Shown in pieces: positions 1-10,143 of a DNA stretch of 34,157 bases (within the stretch, counting starts at the first letter, position 1; every line of letters begins with the position of its first letter). Where the stretch lies: IMG/VR virus record IMGVR_UViG_3300025071_000005, positions 1 through 34,157 of that record, one strand, 5' to 3'. The DNA comes from a virus. The position numbers and the translations under genes are program-made. The notes under the pieces were generated by a model. It saw only the letters and a list, made by a program, of their open reading frames with translations, searched no databases and was not told the origin of the DNA.

Positions 1-127
1 TACAAGAACCAGTTCGACAACCTAGACAAGAACCAGTTCGACAACCTAGAGAGGTAGATGGATTGTACCCTCAAGGTTCTGCATACACTCCAAGCAGACG
101 TGCTGAAATGGATGTGCTAGGTGTAGA
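1..127. repeat. Terminal direct repeat, left copy
   Basis: Bases 1-127 are identical to 34031-34157. The repeat lies inside a coding region that stays in frame across the join. This is what an assembler leaves when it closes a circular or circularly permuted molecule: 127 is a common maximum k-mer length. A genuine short terminal repeat is less likely, because it would cut a structural gene. It contains two tandem copies of a 24-bp unit (3-26 and 27-50). Confidence 0.95.
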
Positions 128-917
128 GCCACCTGTCGAAGAAGTGATAGACCCTCGTATACAACCACAAGTAGAACCACCTGTTGAAGAAGTGATTGAC
201 CCTCGTATACAACCACCTGTCGAAGAAGTAGACGACTTTCAATTTCAACCTTCAGTTGTAGAAAATGTAACACAACCATCTGTACAACTACAACCAATGG
301 CAACACCAATAGGCGATGCCTTACGTCAAGATTATAGAGAACGTAATGACTTACCCTTAGAACCAACACCAACACTACCACGTGAACAAGAAAACATGTT
401 TGTAGAGGATATGTTGGGTGCGTTTGAACCAACAAAAGTAGCTCCTAAAATTGATTACAAACAAGCATTTCTAGGTGTTCAATATGATACAACAGCAGTA
501 AAACAAAGACGTGCCTTAGAACTTATTATGGATGCCAAATCTCAGTTTGGAGCTACGAGTCCAGAGTATGAAAAGGCAAAGAAAGACATTTTACTTGAGT
601 TGAATAAAATTATAGATCCAAAAGAACATCGTAAGCAACAAAAAGTTGAACGGATTATGGACAAAAACCCTAAAAACTACATGGCATTGTCTAAGACTGT
701 TCGAGGTTTATCATCAGAAGATGCTGAATCAGTAATGCAATTGTTCCCAATCAGTAGTGATATGAAATTGGAAGAAATAGACATATTGTATAAAAATGCA
801 GAAAAAGAAATTTCAACAAATCCTAACTTAAACATAAAGCAACGTAAGAAGTCATTAGAGTTTTTAGAATTATACTACATTGCAGTAATGGATGAATACA
901 GTAACTTCGGGAAGTAA
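1..917 (+). CDS. Internal virion protein, C-terminal part of the gene that starts at 33079
   Basis: This is the 3' part of a 622-residue protein whose start is at 33079. The first full codon here begins at base 3. An internal TTG at 63 could be mistaken for a start but has no ribosome binding site. The segment opens with a Gln/Pro/Arg repeat (EPVRQPRQ), then a Pro-Val-Glu repeat in which PPVEEVIDPRIQP recurs with periods of 48 and 36 bp (near 129, 177 and 213), and ends in a helical, Lys/Glu-rich domain. It sits between another helical virion protein (32181) and the 2026-residue protein (920), where podoviruses keep their ejection proteins. The virion role is inferred from position and composition. 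No enzymatic motif was seen. Confidence 0.75.
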   Translation, partial: QEPVRQPRQEPVRQPREVDGLYPQGSAYTPSRRAEMDVLGVEPPVEEVIDPRIQPQVEPPVEEVIDPRIQPPVEEVDDFQFQPSVVENVTQPSVQLQPMATPIGDALRQDYRERNDLPLEPTPTLPREQENMFVEDMLGAFEPTKVAPKIDYKQAFLGVQYDTTAVKQRRALELIMDAKSQFGATSPEYEKAKKDILLELNKIIDPKEHRKQQKVERIMDKNPKNYMALSKTVRGLSSEDAESVMQLFPISSDMKLEEIDILYKNAEKEISTNPNLNIKQRKKSLEFLELYYIAVMDEYSNFGK

Positions 918-919
918 CT

Positions 920-3900
920 ATGGGCATGTACGAAGATTTAATACAGTATGGTATTGTTGACCCACCGAGTGAACAAGAACTTGCGCAGTTGCCTATAGAT
1001 GTGTATCAACAACTTGCAAAGACACTAGAACAATCTGGACTAACCAGTGGTCAGTTGGAGCGTACAGAAGAAGAGAAAGAACGAAGGAATCAAGAGATAC
1101 AAAACATCCTTGGTTATGGTCAGCTACCACAGTATGGTAGTGGTGCAGAACGTCGTAGAAAAACAGCACCACCACTTACAACACAAAGAGAAGGCACAGA
1201 GCCAATACCAGCAACAACAGCACTTCTTAGACAACAAGATACGACTGGTCAAACATTAAGAACTGAAGCAGCAAACGTCAATCAGTATATAACTGAGCAG
1301 TTTCCACAGTCATTGGCAAAAGCCGGTATTGATGCAAAACAGATTCCACAAGAAGTACAAGCATTTCAAAGATTGTTTTCTCAAAAGCAAATTGAAAACC
1401 AACAAAGCGAAACTCGTAAGACTCAAGCTGAGGTATTGCAAGATGCCCTACAAGAGTATCAAGACTTATTGAATGGCAACATACCTATTATATCTGAAGA
1501 AGAACTTGATCCAGATATGCAGTCCTTGAGTTCAACACCATTTGTCAATGCTTTCTCACAGCAGATTAAGCCTGGTAGTATTCCAAATTATACTCCAGCA
1601 CAACTTGAGTATCTTAAACTTAGAAACACACAGAAGGTTGATAGGTACGTTGAGCAAAACTACTCTGAAAAAATCCGTAGTGCTCCACGAATGTACTATG
1701 TAACGATTGATGGGAAAAAACGAACCATTACTCAACCAGTACTTGATCACATTACTTCTAGTCCGACTGCTGCTATCATTTACTCTCCCGAAATAGATGA
1801 CTCTATACGTAAGCAAGTAGATGATACTTACTTTGGGCTAATGCCACTCAAATTGAACAATCAAGACTATGGTGTAAAAACACATCATGCCAAACGCATG
1901 ACAAAAGTAGAAGCGATTGATCGTCTTGGAGCTGGTCAATGGTTCCAAGATCCAGAGCAAAAGAAACGTGTACTTAAGAATCTAGACAAGTTTAAAGAAG
2001 AAGGTTTTTTTGAATCCAAAACAGGACTTGGTGGTACAGCAGAATCAGATTTTGGTTATTACACAAGACTTGCTTTCTCTCCATTAAATGCGTTTGCAGC
2101 AGTTGCTCAAAAGTCTGTAGAACGTGAAGTAAGTAACGTGATGGGTCTTGCGTTTGAAGGTGCATCTTATGTTGGACTGACAGGTGATTTACCCGAAGGC
2201 GAATCATACTTTGATCAAGACATGGGTACACGTCAACGCATGAAAGAACGTGAAGAACAAGCGTCGTTGTATACAGCTCCAGTAACGTTAGCCGGTGTTG
2301 AGTTTGCGCCCGATAGTCTATTGGGAGAAATGGTAGATGCTGTTGCTCGTAATCGTGGACACTTAGACTTTAATACAGCTGTAGCAGATGGATTGAACAT
2401 AGATGGTGCGTTGAAGTTGGGTATGCAAGCCGGGGGTCTGAGTGCAGACTTCCTTTCACCCGACATGGCTATTTTTGCTGGGGCAATGAAAGGTGGTAAA
2501 AACGCAATCAGTATGTTTAATGCTCAAAAGGCTGTTTATGGTGCAGACAACTGGTATGCAACAAAGAAAGCATTGCAACAGTTTGATAGAACATTTACTT
2601 CAGAAGTTGTAAACGACTTTAACTTTATTGGGTTGACACAGGACCTTGTAAGTAAGGGTACAAAAAAGAAGTTAGATACAATAGCAATGGGCGATGTTCG
2701 TTTGTATATGTCAGATGATATGGCACGTAATCTAGAAGCACGAAACATATTAGAATCAAGCTCCAATCCGATTACAGATTTAGAACGTGCTGGACTCGAA
2801 GATACGTTGTATGGACAAACATTTAAAGAAGTTGGCAACGTCAATCAAGCAGATGAAATCTTTACAGCCAATATACGTAAGAATCCAAAAGCATCAGACA
2901 TGTTCGACGAGTACGTTGAAATGCAAAAGATTCTAAAAGAAGCAGAGAACTTTGGTTTAGATGATGCAATAAGGTTTGCTAGAGAACGTAAAGTTAAAAC
3001 CAACTATGCCAGGTTAGAACGCATACACAAACAGGCATCCAAGATGCCAGACGTGGGTGATGATTTACAAAAGATTAAGAATACACAACGTGTACTTTCT
3101 ACAGTATATGGTCGTGGTATATTCTTTGAAACAGCACCAAAGATAGCCGGACTTGATAACATTGTTGCTATTTCTAGAAACACGTTTGGAACAAAAGAAG
3201 CTCGTGTAGACCTATTGTCAACAGCCAGTCGAACCAAACTGGCAAAGAGTATTCAAGATGTGCGTAACTTACCGGCTAGTCGTCAAATAAAACCAGCAGA
3301 GTTTGCATCGTACAAATTGTATGGTGATGATGTAGTTGGACAACAGGGTCGTGTAGAGTTGTCGTATGACTTAACCAACTTGGATTCTAAAAGTAAAGAC
3401 TTGTTGTATCAAAACATAGATGAGTTGGATGGTACAAATACTTACAAGCAATACCTTCGAGATCAAGTCGACAACAATAGATTCTTTGAATCTGACATCA
3501 ATAGTTTGGTGATGAAGAATCGTGATGATGTTGCACTTGGACGTAGGGACATCTTTACAACAGAAGAAATCAATGCACTACCATTGAGACAGCAAAAGTT
3601 GTTACTTGAGCCACAAGGTTCACAGGCACGTCTAGACTTCAAGGATGGTTTGTTTGCACAAGCGATTGATAAGTTGGGTGAAGGTGTAAACTTTTTCAGT
3701 CAAAAGGCTTTAGGGCGCAAGGTGCTTAATAAGACACAAGAACCATTGAGTACACGTGTCAACACCTTTGAGCAAACACGTATGATTGAAGAAGTACAGA
3801 AAGAAATGGGTGTATTGGATACACAGTTCAATCGTGACTTCAAAGAACTCACAGGTAATAGTGTTGGTGTTCGTGCTAAATATGTAAATGATCCAGAAGT

Positions 3901-6900
3901 AAAGTTAACTAAGTCAGAAGCACTTGGAGCTTTGATTGTTGGACAAAAGCAAATGGGTGCTGGTAAAGTTGTTCAACAACAGGAACTGGAAAACACATTA
4001 ACCTGGATGCTCAATCGTTGTTTCTATGAAAGCAAAGAGCGATTGGTAACCAATGGAGCAGTGGATGACATTAGTGGTATTAGTACTGTGCTTAATGCTA
4101 AGATTTTCACACCCCAAGCATCTGAAATAATAGATTCTGAACTGGCTGAAATAGCATCGAAGTCTATTGGGAATCCACGTTTAATGTGGCAAGAATTCCA
4201 AGCATATGTTGATGACTTGGACCAGCTGTTAGAGTTTGATCCATACAAAGAGTTGATCAACCCAGAAACAGGTGAAATGTCAAGGGTGCGTTTGGTTACT
4301 CCAGACCTTCAATATCACAAGTTGAAAACCGTTTCCAATGTAGAACTTGAATCTATTATGGAAGAACTTACATTGGGTGCATACTTCCATGCAGAAGGTA
4401 TTCGTATCAATCACAGATACTTGACACAGGTAGTGGATAAAGAGTTGACACAACTGAATGTAGACAACATCCTTGAAGGTGTTGATATAGATCAAAAGAT
4501 GTGGGAGAACACTGTAAAGCACACTGCATCTGTTGTATGGAGAAATGACAAACCATATGCTTCTATGTTGACTGAAGTGCAAAGGGTAGTACAAGATACT
4601 TTCTTTGAACGTCAGTTGCGTAATCTATCAGAGGAGTATCCAGATATAGAAGTAATGGACTTGCACAAGGCTATTGAGAAAGACTTTAAAAAAGAACTCA
4701 AAACAGTAAGGGATTCATTTGTTGAAGAATACAAAGCAGTAGTAAAAGACATTAATGCCAATGTTGTACAAGAATATAAAGACGTAAGACAAGCCGCTAA
4801 AGATACTTTTGACGAAGCAATTGAAGAACTACAACGTAGACAGAAGTTAGGTGAAAAACAACTGTCAGAGAGAATACGTAAGCAAGCTAAAGATGCAATT
4901 GACAAAGTTGGTTTTAGAAGCGCACAAGCAACAAAAATACGTGCATCACGAGATGCTACTATAAAAAGGATGCGAAAAGATTCAAGTAATGAGTATTTAA
5001 AACGAAAGAAAAAACTGCAAGAACAAAAGAAGAAAACAGCAGACGATGCAATTGAAAACATACGTACTCGTACAAAAGATGAAAAGGCAAATTTACGTCA
5101 ACAAATAGATGATTTAACAACTGGATCATTTGAGAACTTTCAACAAAACATGGCTGGAAAGAACGTCAAAGAAGCATTGGATTGGTACACACGAAACTAC
5201 GACAATGCAGACAAGCAGTTAAGTGAGATACTCCAAAAGTTAGATGATGCTGCTATGAGTTCAACAGACATAGACAAAACAGCCAGAGCATCTATTGATT
5301 ATGCAGAAGTAGTTTTGGCGAATCAAAACATCCGTATTGATCCAAGTGCTAGCCTTGATGAAATTAATGAACAATTAAGCAAGATGTTTGGTGCTGACAA
5401 TGGCGACTTTGCAAAGATGATGTTGGGTGATCAATATGAAAGTATACGCAACACATATGTTCAAATGGGTATTACAAAGGTACAAGAGAACATTAAAGAC
5501 CTTATACGTAGCGAGCCTAATTTACTGGGTGGTGTCAAAAAGATAATGGGCATGTCCAGCAATATCTTCTATTTCTTTATACTTGGTGTACGTAGTCGTT
5601 TTCATGGTATGAACTTTTTAACTGCACCACTTATTACGTATCAAACATTGGGACGATTCACTAATCCTATACCTGGTATACAAACTGTATGGAAGGGTGG
5701 TCGTGTTGGTGCTAAAAATGCAGATGCTGTTGCTGTACGTAGTCCGGATGGATTGACGTTTACAAACCGACAGATATATGAGATTATTGAAAAGACAGGT
5801 GTAAAGTCAGAATACAACTTTATTAAACAAGCATTGAATGATGGTTCAATGATGCGTTACTTAAAGAACTTTGAACGTCCTGGTGTAGGATTCAAAGGTG
5901 GGGCTAAAAAGTTTCTACAATGGTCACTGACAACCACTGACAACATAAACCGATTGGGTGTACAATCTGATATGGCATGGCGAGCTTCGGTGTTTATTGA
6001 TGCCATCAAAGGCGGTAGCAGTGTAGAAGAAGCCAGTGGTATGGCCCGTAGATCATTGTTTGACTACAACGACTTGACTGATAGAGAACGTAAGGTTGCT
6101 ACAAGTGTTTTTGTATTCTATAACTTTCAACGTCAAAACATTGTGTCCATGACAAAGTCTTTGTTTGACCCAAAACAACTTAAACGATTGGCACGTATTT
6201 TAACCTTGAAACGTGATGTTAATGCTGTGTTTCAAGAGTTTAATGATGGTAAGCGATACCCATATGAAATGTACATGCCAGAGTATGCACAAACTCGTAT
6301 TGTCTTTGACCGACAAGAAAACTATAATAGACAAACGTTCTTAAAGACTTCACCCTCTATCCCTGTTTTAGATGCAGTTATGTTTGCAACAGACATAGCT
6401 GGGAAAGGTGCGATACAGGCTGGTTCAGAAAGAGTTAAACAACTACTTCGACCTGGTTTAAAGTATGTACTTTCTACCAAAGAAGACAAGTATAAGTCAC
6501 GTACAGTTGATACAGAAACAATCAATAGTCTAGGTGCATACTATGACAGTCCTCAGAATATAGCCGATGCACTATCATTGCAGTTAGGTTCTAGAGTTGA
6601 TCCAAAGTTTGTTGGTCATACAGCTATTGGAAATGTCAATGGGTACATCTACCCACTCAATGAACACCAACAGAAAGATTTTGCTAAGGTTCGTGATGTT
6701 GTTGCTCTACTTGGTATGACTACATTTTTTAATGATTATGCAAGACTTTTGTTTCCAGAAGGAACTACCTATGAAGTGTTGACACCAAGAGAAAGGGCTG
6801 CTGCATCAATTGGTTTATTGACTCCGATGCGACAGAAACGCATTGTAGACCAACAGATTATGAATCTACAACGTATACGTTCGGATTTACGCAAGCAAGA

Positions 6901-7000
6901 AAACATAGATGCAAGTCTAAGTAAAGGTGATATACTTAGTGGTGTCAATAGACAAGAACCCCCATTAGATGAAGGAGAAGAAGATGGCAAAGACAGGTAA
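920..7000 (+). CDS. Giant internal virion (DNA-ejection) protein, 2026 aa
   Basis: This is the largest gene of the genome. Its size and its place after the tail and internal protein genes match the large internal virion protein of podoviruses (the role of T7 gp16), which is ejected to make a DNA conduit through the envelope. Visible parts are a Gln/Glu-rich N-terminus (residues 1-130), a long mixed alpha region, a highly charged coiled coil (about 1230-1410, very rich in Lys, Glu and Arg), and a hydrophobic stretch near 1548 (FYFFILGV) that could insert in a membrane. I saw no convincing lytic transglycosylase or peptidase motif. The start ATG is 2 bp after the previous stop; an in-frame ATG two codons later (926) is possible. 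It overlaps the next gene by 17 bp. The role is inferred from size and synteny. Confidence 0.8.
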   Translation: MGMYEDLIQYGIVDPPSEQELAQLPIDVYQQLAKTLEQSGLTSGQLERTEEEKERRNQEIQNILGYGQLPQYGSGAERRRKTAPPLTTQREGTEPIPATTALLRQQDTTGQTLRTEAANVNQYITEQFPQSLAKAGIDAKQIPQEVQAFQRLFSQKQIENQQSETRKTQAEVLQDALQEYQDLLNGNIPIISEEELDPDMQSLSSTPFVNAFSQQIKPGSIPNYTPAQLEYLKLRNTQKVDRYVEQNYSEKIRSAPRMYYVTIDGKKRTITQPVLDHITSSPTAAIIYSPEIDDSIRKQVDDTYFGLMPLKLNNQDYGVKTHHAKRMTKVEAIDRLGAGQWFQDPEQKKRVLKNLDKFKEEGFFESKTGLGGTAESDFGYYTRLAFSPLNAFAAVAQKSVEREVSNVMGLAFEGASYVGLTGDLPEGESYFDQDMGTRQRMKEREEQASLYTAPVTLAGVEFAPDSLLGEMVDAVARNRGHLDFNTAVADGLNIDGALKLGMQAGGLSADFLSPDMAIFAGAMKGGKNAISMFNAQKAVYGADNWYATKKALQQFDRTFTSEVVNDFNFIGLTQDLVSKGTKKKLDTIAMGDVRLYMSDDMARNLEARNILESSSNPITDLERAGLEDTLYGQTFKEVGNVNQADEIFTANIRKNPKASDMFDEYVEMQKILKEAENFGLDDAIRFARERKVKTNYARLERIHKQASKMPDVGDDLQKIKNTQRVLSTVYGRGIFFETAPKIAGLDNIVAISRNTFGTKEARVDLLSTASRTKLAKSIQDVRNLPASRQIKPAEFASYKLYGDDVVGQQGRVELSYDLTNLDSKSKDLLYQNIDELDGTNTYKQYLRDQVDNNRFFESDINSLVMKNRDDVALGRRDIFTTEEINALPLRQQKLLLEPQGSQARLDFKDGLFAQAIDKLGEGVNFFSQKALGRKVLNKTQEPLSTRVNTFEQTRMIEEVQKEMGVLDTQFNRDFKELTGNSVGVRAKYVNDPEVKLTKSEALGALIVGQKQMGAGKVVQQQELENTLTWMLNRCFYESKERLVTNGAVDDISGISTVLNAKIFTPQASEIIDSELAEIASKSIGNPRLMWQEFQAYVDDLDQLLEFDPYKELINPETGEMSRVRLVTPDLQYHKLKTVSNVELESIMEELTLGAYFHAEGIRINHRYLTQVVDKELTQLNVDNILEGVDIDQKMWENTVKHTASVVWRNDKPYASMLTEVQRVVQDTFFERQLRNLSEEYPDIEVMDLHKAIEKDFKKELKTVRDSFVEEYKAVVKDINANVVQEYKDVRQAAKDTFDEAIEELQRRQKLGEKQLSERIRKQAKDAIDKVGFRSAQATKIRASRDATIKRMRKDSSNEYLKRKKKLQEQKKKTADDAIENIRTRTKDEKANLRQQIDDLTTGSFENFQQNMAGKNVKEALDWYTRNYDNADKQLSEILQKLDDAAMSSTDIDKTARASIDYAEVVLANQNIRIDPSASLDEINEQLSKMFGADNGDFAKMMLGDQYESIRNTYVQMGITKVQENIKDLIRSEPNLLGGVKKIMGMSSNIFYFFILGVRSRFHGMNFLTAPLITYQTLGRFTNPIPGIQTVWKGGRVGAKNADAVAVRSPDGLTFTNRQIYEIIEKTGVKSEYNFIKQALNDGSMMRYLKNFERPGVGFKGGAKKFLQWSLTTTDNINRLGVQSDMAWRASVFIDAIKGGSSVEEASGMARRSLFDYNDLTDRERKVATSVFVFYNFQRQNIVSMTKSLFDPKQLKRLARILTLKRDVNAVFQEFNDGKRYPYEMYMPEYAQTRIVFDRQENYNRQTFLKTSPSIPVLDAVMFATDIAGKGAIQAGSERVKQLLRPGLKYVLSTKEDKYKSRTVDTETINSLGAYYDSPQNIADALSLQLGSRVDPKFVGHTAIGNVNGYIYPLNEHQQKDFAKVRDVVALLGMTTFFNDYARLLFPEGTTYEVLTPRERAAASIGLLTPMRQKRIVDQQIMNLQRIRSDLRKQENIDASLSKGDILSGVNRQEPPLDEGEEDGKDR

Positions 7001-7400
7001 TTTTAATCATTCCAGCACCAACACTACAACAGTAACAGGTATTACAACTACGTTTGCTGTTGGACGTGTACACAAGCACACTCTATTGGCGACAGACCCA
7101 CTATCAAGTGCAAAGTATGTCAACAAGATAGAAGGTATATATGTACGAATCAACAGTCTTACTGGTAGTGGAACTGCGTTATCATGCAAGGGTACATTTG
7201 ATGCTGCTGGTGATGACATTTGGTTTCCAGATACAGAAGGAACTTTGGCATTGGGTATAACAACTGCTACCAAAGGTGCTGCTGTATTTGAGTTTAAGCT
7301 TCCAGTACATATTGAAGTAGGCAGTGACGTGTACTTGTTCTTCAAGATGTCTCCAGCAGGTTGCGTAGTGGACAAGACCACGATTACGTGGAGTGAATAA
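6984..7400 (+). CDS. Small beta-rich virion-type protein, 138 aa
   Basis: The ATG at 6984 was chosen because a GAAGGAG stretch precedes it. It overlaps the end of the giant gene by 17 bp and shares TAATG with the next gene, so translation is coupled. The protein is rich in Thr, Gly and Val with alternating hydrophobic residues, as in a beta-sandwich, and has no signal peptide or catalytic motif. Between the ejection protein and the tail fibre it is probably a minor tail, capsid-surface or fibre-attachment protein. I do not recognise a named family. Confidence 0.7.
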   Translation: MAKTGNFNHSSTNTTTVTGITTTFAVGRVHKHTLLATDPLSSAKYVNKIEGIYVRINSLTGSGTALSCKGTFDAAGDDIWFPDTEGTLALGITTATKGAAVFEFKLPVHIEVGSDVYLFFKMSPAGCVVDKTTITWSE

Positions 7401-7654
7401 TGCCAGTCGCATCCCCATTTGAAACAGGTGGGGGTGGAACTGTCAATCTTGAGTATGAGGATATATCCACACAGACTGATGGTTCTACCCAAAGTTTCAC
7501 AGTAAGTAAGGCGTACCAAACTGGAACATTACAGGTATATTGGAATGGACTACTACAGTTGTTTACGGACATTGTAGAAACGTCATCTCGAACTTTTACA
7601 ACTTCATTCACACCCGAAGATAACGACAACTTAGTCGTCATTTATATTATTTAG
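7400..7654 (+). CDS. Small fibre-tip-like protein, 84 aa
   Basis: The start overlaps the previous stop (TAATG). The protein is a compact beta-type sequence in which a short YWNGLLQ segment is followed by a run of Asp and hydrophobic residues ending VVIYII. The last 80 residues of the neighbouring tail fibre have the same pattern (FRNGLAMG, then a hydrophobic end IMYFSL), so it may be a free-standing copy of the fibre-tip fold. A structural role at the tail or fibre is inferred from this likeness and from the location. Confidence 0.65.
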   Translation: MPVASPFETGGGGTVNLEYEDISTQTDGSTQSFTVSKAYQTGTLQVYWNGLLQLFTDIVETSSRTFTTSFTPEDNDNLVVIYII

Positions 7655-7663
7655 GAGCCTATC

Positions 7664-9262
7664 ATGGCAGTACAAATTGGCAAAGAGCAGATTAAAAACA
7701 ATGCAGTAGATTCAACCAAACTGGATGGTTCATCGAACTACTCCTTCTCTGGACAAATGCGATACACTGGTTCAGATGCTAACACACAAGCACTTGCAAC
7801 TCGTGGATACGTAGATTCAGTTGCTGCTGGACTTGACCCAAAGGACAGTTGTAAAGTAACGACAACTGGAAACATCACATTGAGTGGAACTCAAACTATT
7901 GATGGTGTATCGGTTAGTGCTGGAGATAGAGTATTGGTTAAAGACCAAACAACTGCTTCACAAAACGGTATTTATATTGCCAATGCTTCTACTTGGACTC
8001 GTTCATCGGATATGGCTGTTGGTAGTTCTGCTGCCGGTGCTTCAATGTTTATTGAGCAAGGTACTCTGAATGGCGACATGGGTTTTGTTTGTACATCAAA
8101 CAAAGGTTCTGACGTTGTTGGTACTAATAACTTGAGCTTTAGCCAGTACACAGGTGCTTCTAACATTACAGCTGGTTTAGCTCTGAGCAAGACTGGTGAC
8201 ACGCTAAATGTTGAGGTCGATGATTCTACAATTGAAGTATCATCAGATGCACTTCGATTGAAGGATGCTGGTATTACCAATGCTAAGATAGCAGATGGTA
8301 CAATCTCCAATGGTAAGTTGACGAACAGTTCAATCAGTGGAGTTCAACTTGGTGGCACATTGGCTGCTTTGACTGCTGGTTCTACTGGTGGTATCGTAAT
8401 GAGCAGTTACACCGGTACTAGTGCTGTAAGTAACCTGTCTATCAATCTGGATGGTGGTTCACTTGCTACTTCAGCAAATGGATTAAAAGTAGACACCAAT
8501 GGTATCGCAACCTTGATGATTCAAGACGATGCTATTACTTCAGCAAAACTTGCTGATGGTTCAGTATTGACAGCCAGCCTTGCTGGCTTAGCAGTAACTG
8601 ATGCCAAACTTGCAGCAAATGCTGTTGTAACATCAAAGATCAATGATGGTGCTGTAACTACAGCAAAGATAGCAGCCGATGCTATTGATGCCAGTAAGAT
8701 TGCTGATGCTGCAGTACAACGTGAGCACTTGAACTCTAATGTTGTTAATGCTGCTGGTGCTGTTGTATTGGATGGAACTAACAACGACTTGAAAGTCGTT
8801 GTTGATGGTTCATCTATTGAGATCAACTCTAACGCTCTCCGCGTTAAGGCTGGTGGTATTGCTACTGCAATGGTAGCTGATGATGCTATCACTCAAGCTA
8901 AGATTGCCGATGCTGCTGTTGGTGGATCACAACTTGAAGATGGTTCAGTTTCTGGACAGAAGGTAGCTGATTCTACTTTGGCATCTGCCAAGTTGAACTT
9001 CGTTGCTTCTTACGAAACATTGTCTGCTGGAAATGGAGTCCTTACCACATTTGATACATCTGCTGCTGCTGATGGAAACATGTTGGGTGGTTCTATTGTA
9101 TTCAGAAATGGTTTGGCAATGGGTTTAGTTGGTTCTTCTCCGTCTGGACAGGACCAGTACACATTGTCTGCTACAGGTGGAAGTGGTGGAAATTGTCGCG
9201 TAACATTCGGAACAGCTCCGAGTAGTGGCGATCAAATTACCATCATGTACTTCTCGTTGTAA
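7664..9262 (+). CDS. Tail fibre protein with short repeats, 532 aa
   Basis: A GGAG site precedes the ATG. The N-terminal third carries the GDRVLVKDQTTASQNGIY region that I recognise from many phage tail fibres. The middle (about residues 275-450) is a series of short degenerate repeats such as DDAITSAKLADGS, NDGAVTTAKIAAD and DDAITQAKIADAA, a pattern typical of elongated trimeric shafts. The C-terminal 80 residues look like a beta-structured tip. It probably binds a host surface receptor. A terminator follows directly, so this gene closes the late structural run. Confidence 0.88.
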   Translation: MAVQIGKEQIKNNAVDSTKLDGSSNYSFSGQMRYTGSDANTQALATRGYVDSVAAGLDPKDSCKVTTTGNITLSGTQTIDGVSVSAGDRVLVKDQTTASQNGIYIANASTWTRSSDMAVGSSAAGASMFIEQGTLNGDMGFVCTSNKGSDVVGTNNLSFSQYTGASNITAGLALSKTGDTLNVEVDDSTIEVSSDALRLKDAGITNAKIADGTISNGKLTNSSISGVQLGGTLAALTAGSTGGIVMSSYTGTSAVSNLSINLDGGSLATSANGLKVDTNGIATLMIQDDAITSAKLADGSVLTASLAGLAVTDAKLAANAVVTSKINDGAVTTAKIAADAIDASKIADAAVQREHLNSNVVNAAGAVVLDGTNNDLKVVVDGSSIEINSNALRVKAGGIATAMVADDAITQAKIADAAVGGSQLEDGSVSGQKVADSTLASAKLNFVASYETLSAGNGVLTTFDTSAAADGNMLGGSIVFRNGLAMGLVGSSPSGQDQYTLSATGGSGGNCRVTFGTAPSSGDQITIMYFSL

Positions 9263-9273
9263 GTTGTTGATTG

Positions 9274-9304
9274 GGGGATGTCTGTCATGGGCATCCCCTT
9301 TTTT
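9274..9304 (+). terminator. Rho-independent terminator after tail fibre
   Basis: GGGGATG (9274-9280) pairs with CATCCCC (9292-9298) around an 11-base loop and is followed by six T. It lies 11 bp after the fibre stop and would separate the structural run from the lysis genes, unless it is read through. Confidence 0.88.
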
Positions 9305-9317
9305 CTAGGGGGTAGCA

Positions 9318-9647
9318 ATGGAAACAGAATTAATGCAACTACTCATGAGTGGTGGAGCGAATGTTGCTTTTGGTATATTTCTGTATAAACAGAATCAAGA
9401 CTTGCAGACGCGAGCGGATGAACGTGAGCGCAAAGCAGAAGAAAAAGAAACTGCATTGAGAGCACGGTACGATAAAGTCATTGATGATATGCAGATACGA
9501 GAAGCAGACATTCGAGAAACCATTGTGCAAGAAATGACAGACCTGGACAAAAGAATGTCATTGCTTGAGCAAAGTATGGGAGTATTGAGTACAATGATTA
9601 GTGAATTGAAAGGATCCTTATTGAGAGTAGATAACAATGCCAACTAA
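9318..9647 (+). CDS. Holin-like protein, 109 aa
   Basis: A GGGGGTAG site precedes the ATG. One hydrophobic N-terminal segment (about residues 6-23, LLMSGGANVAFGIFLYKQ) is followed by a long charged coiled coil with many Glu, Arg and Lys residues. This layout, at this length, is that of the BhlA/UviB-type holin-like family, which helps the endolysin cross the inner membrane. The candidate endolysin is far away at 24252, so lysis genes are split. It overlaps the next gene by 11 bp. An alternative is a membrane-anchored tail accessory protein; the family call is by pattern only. Confidence 0.6.
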   Translation: METELMQLLMSGGANVAFGIFLYKQNQDLQTRADERERKAEEKETALRARYDKVIDDMQIREADIRETIVQEMTDLDKRMSLLEQSMGVLSTMISELKGSLLRVDNNAN

Positions 9648-9915
9648 GCGCACCCCATCTAAAGGCAAACGTTTTGTTAAAGTGGTTAAGAATAAAAAGA
9701 CTGGTCGCACAAAGAAGGTGTCCTATGGGCAAGCGGGCAAGTCAAAGAGTGGAACGGATCGTATACAGGCTGGAACACCAAAAGGTGATTCGTACTGTGC
9801 CAGGTCAGCCGGCATTAAGAAGCGAGTGTCAGCCAAAAAACGAAACGACCCGAACACTCCAAACAATCTGTCACGAAAGAAATGGCGATGCCGGGGCAAG
9901 AAAAGCATGCGTTGA
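9637..9915 (+). CDS. Basic Cys-containing small protein, 92 aa
   Basis: A very basic protein with a Lys/Arg/Ser/Gly-rich first half and a conserved-looking second half (KGDSYCARSAGIKK, later PNTPNNLSRKKWRC). I recall similar short proteins next to structural genes of aquatic phages, where they are usually left as hypothetical. The charge suggests nucleic-acid binding, perhaps as a DNA-packing or virion protein. It overlaps the holin-like gene by 11 bp. Function unknown. Confidence 0.72.
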   Translation: MPTKRTPSKGKRFVKVVKNKKTGRTKKVSYGQAGKSKSGTDRIQAGTPKGDSYCARSAGIKKRVSAKKRNDPNTPNNLSRKKWRCRGKKSMR

Positions 9916-9956
9916 AGTTGTGCTTGGGATATACTTATATTGAAACGGAGAATACT

Positions 9957-10130
9957 ATGAACAATGAACTATTAAAACTCACTCCAGAACTGGTCCTGTT
10001 TGTTAAGAAGTTGATTCAGCACTCACGTGGTGGATTGACTAAAGATGAACGACAGGAGCTTGCAGCAGACTTAATCAACTTGTTGTACAAGGTATTGAAA
10101 GAACTGGTTGATACTGAAACTGAAGAATAG
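9957..10130 (+). CDS. Small helical protein, 57 aa, unknown
   Basis: The ATG at 9957 has a GGAG seven bases upstream; an upstream in-frame start at 9882 would lie inside the previous gene and lacks a site. The protein is one or two amphipathic helices with an acidic tail (ETEE). It has no membrane segment or metal site. It is the last gene before the strong terminator and lies with the lysis-side genes. Function not recognised. Confidence 0.7.
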   Translation: MNNELLKLTPELVLFVKKLIQHSRGGLTKDERQELAADLINLLYKVLKELVDTETEE

Positions 10131-10143
10131 AGAACACCAATCT

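Noticed and set aside
63-65. TTG start giving a separate 284-aa gene at the left edge
   Set aside because: No ribosome site, and the frame continues upstream through the circular join to 33079.
4612-5061. 149-aa minus-strand open frame
   Set aside because: It is opposite the charged coiled coil of the giant virion gene. Lys/Glu-rich coding naturally gives an open, Phe/Ser-rich antisense frame.
9882-9956. Longer start for the 57-aa gene
   Set aside because: It lies inside the previous gene without a ribosome site, while 9957 has GGAG at good spacing.
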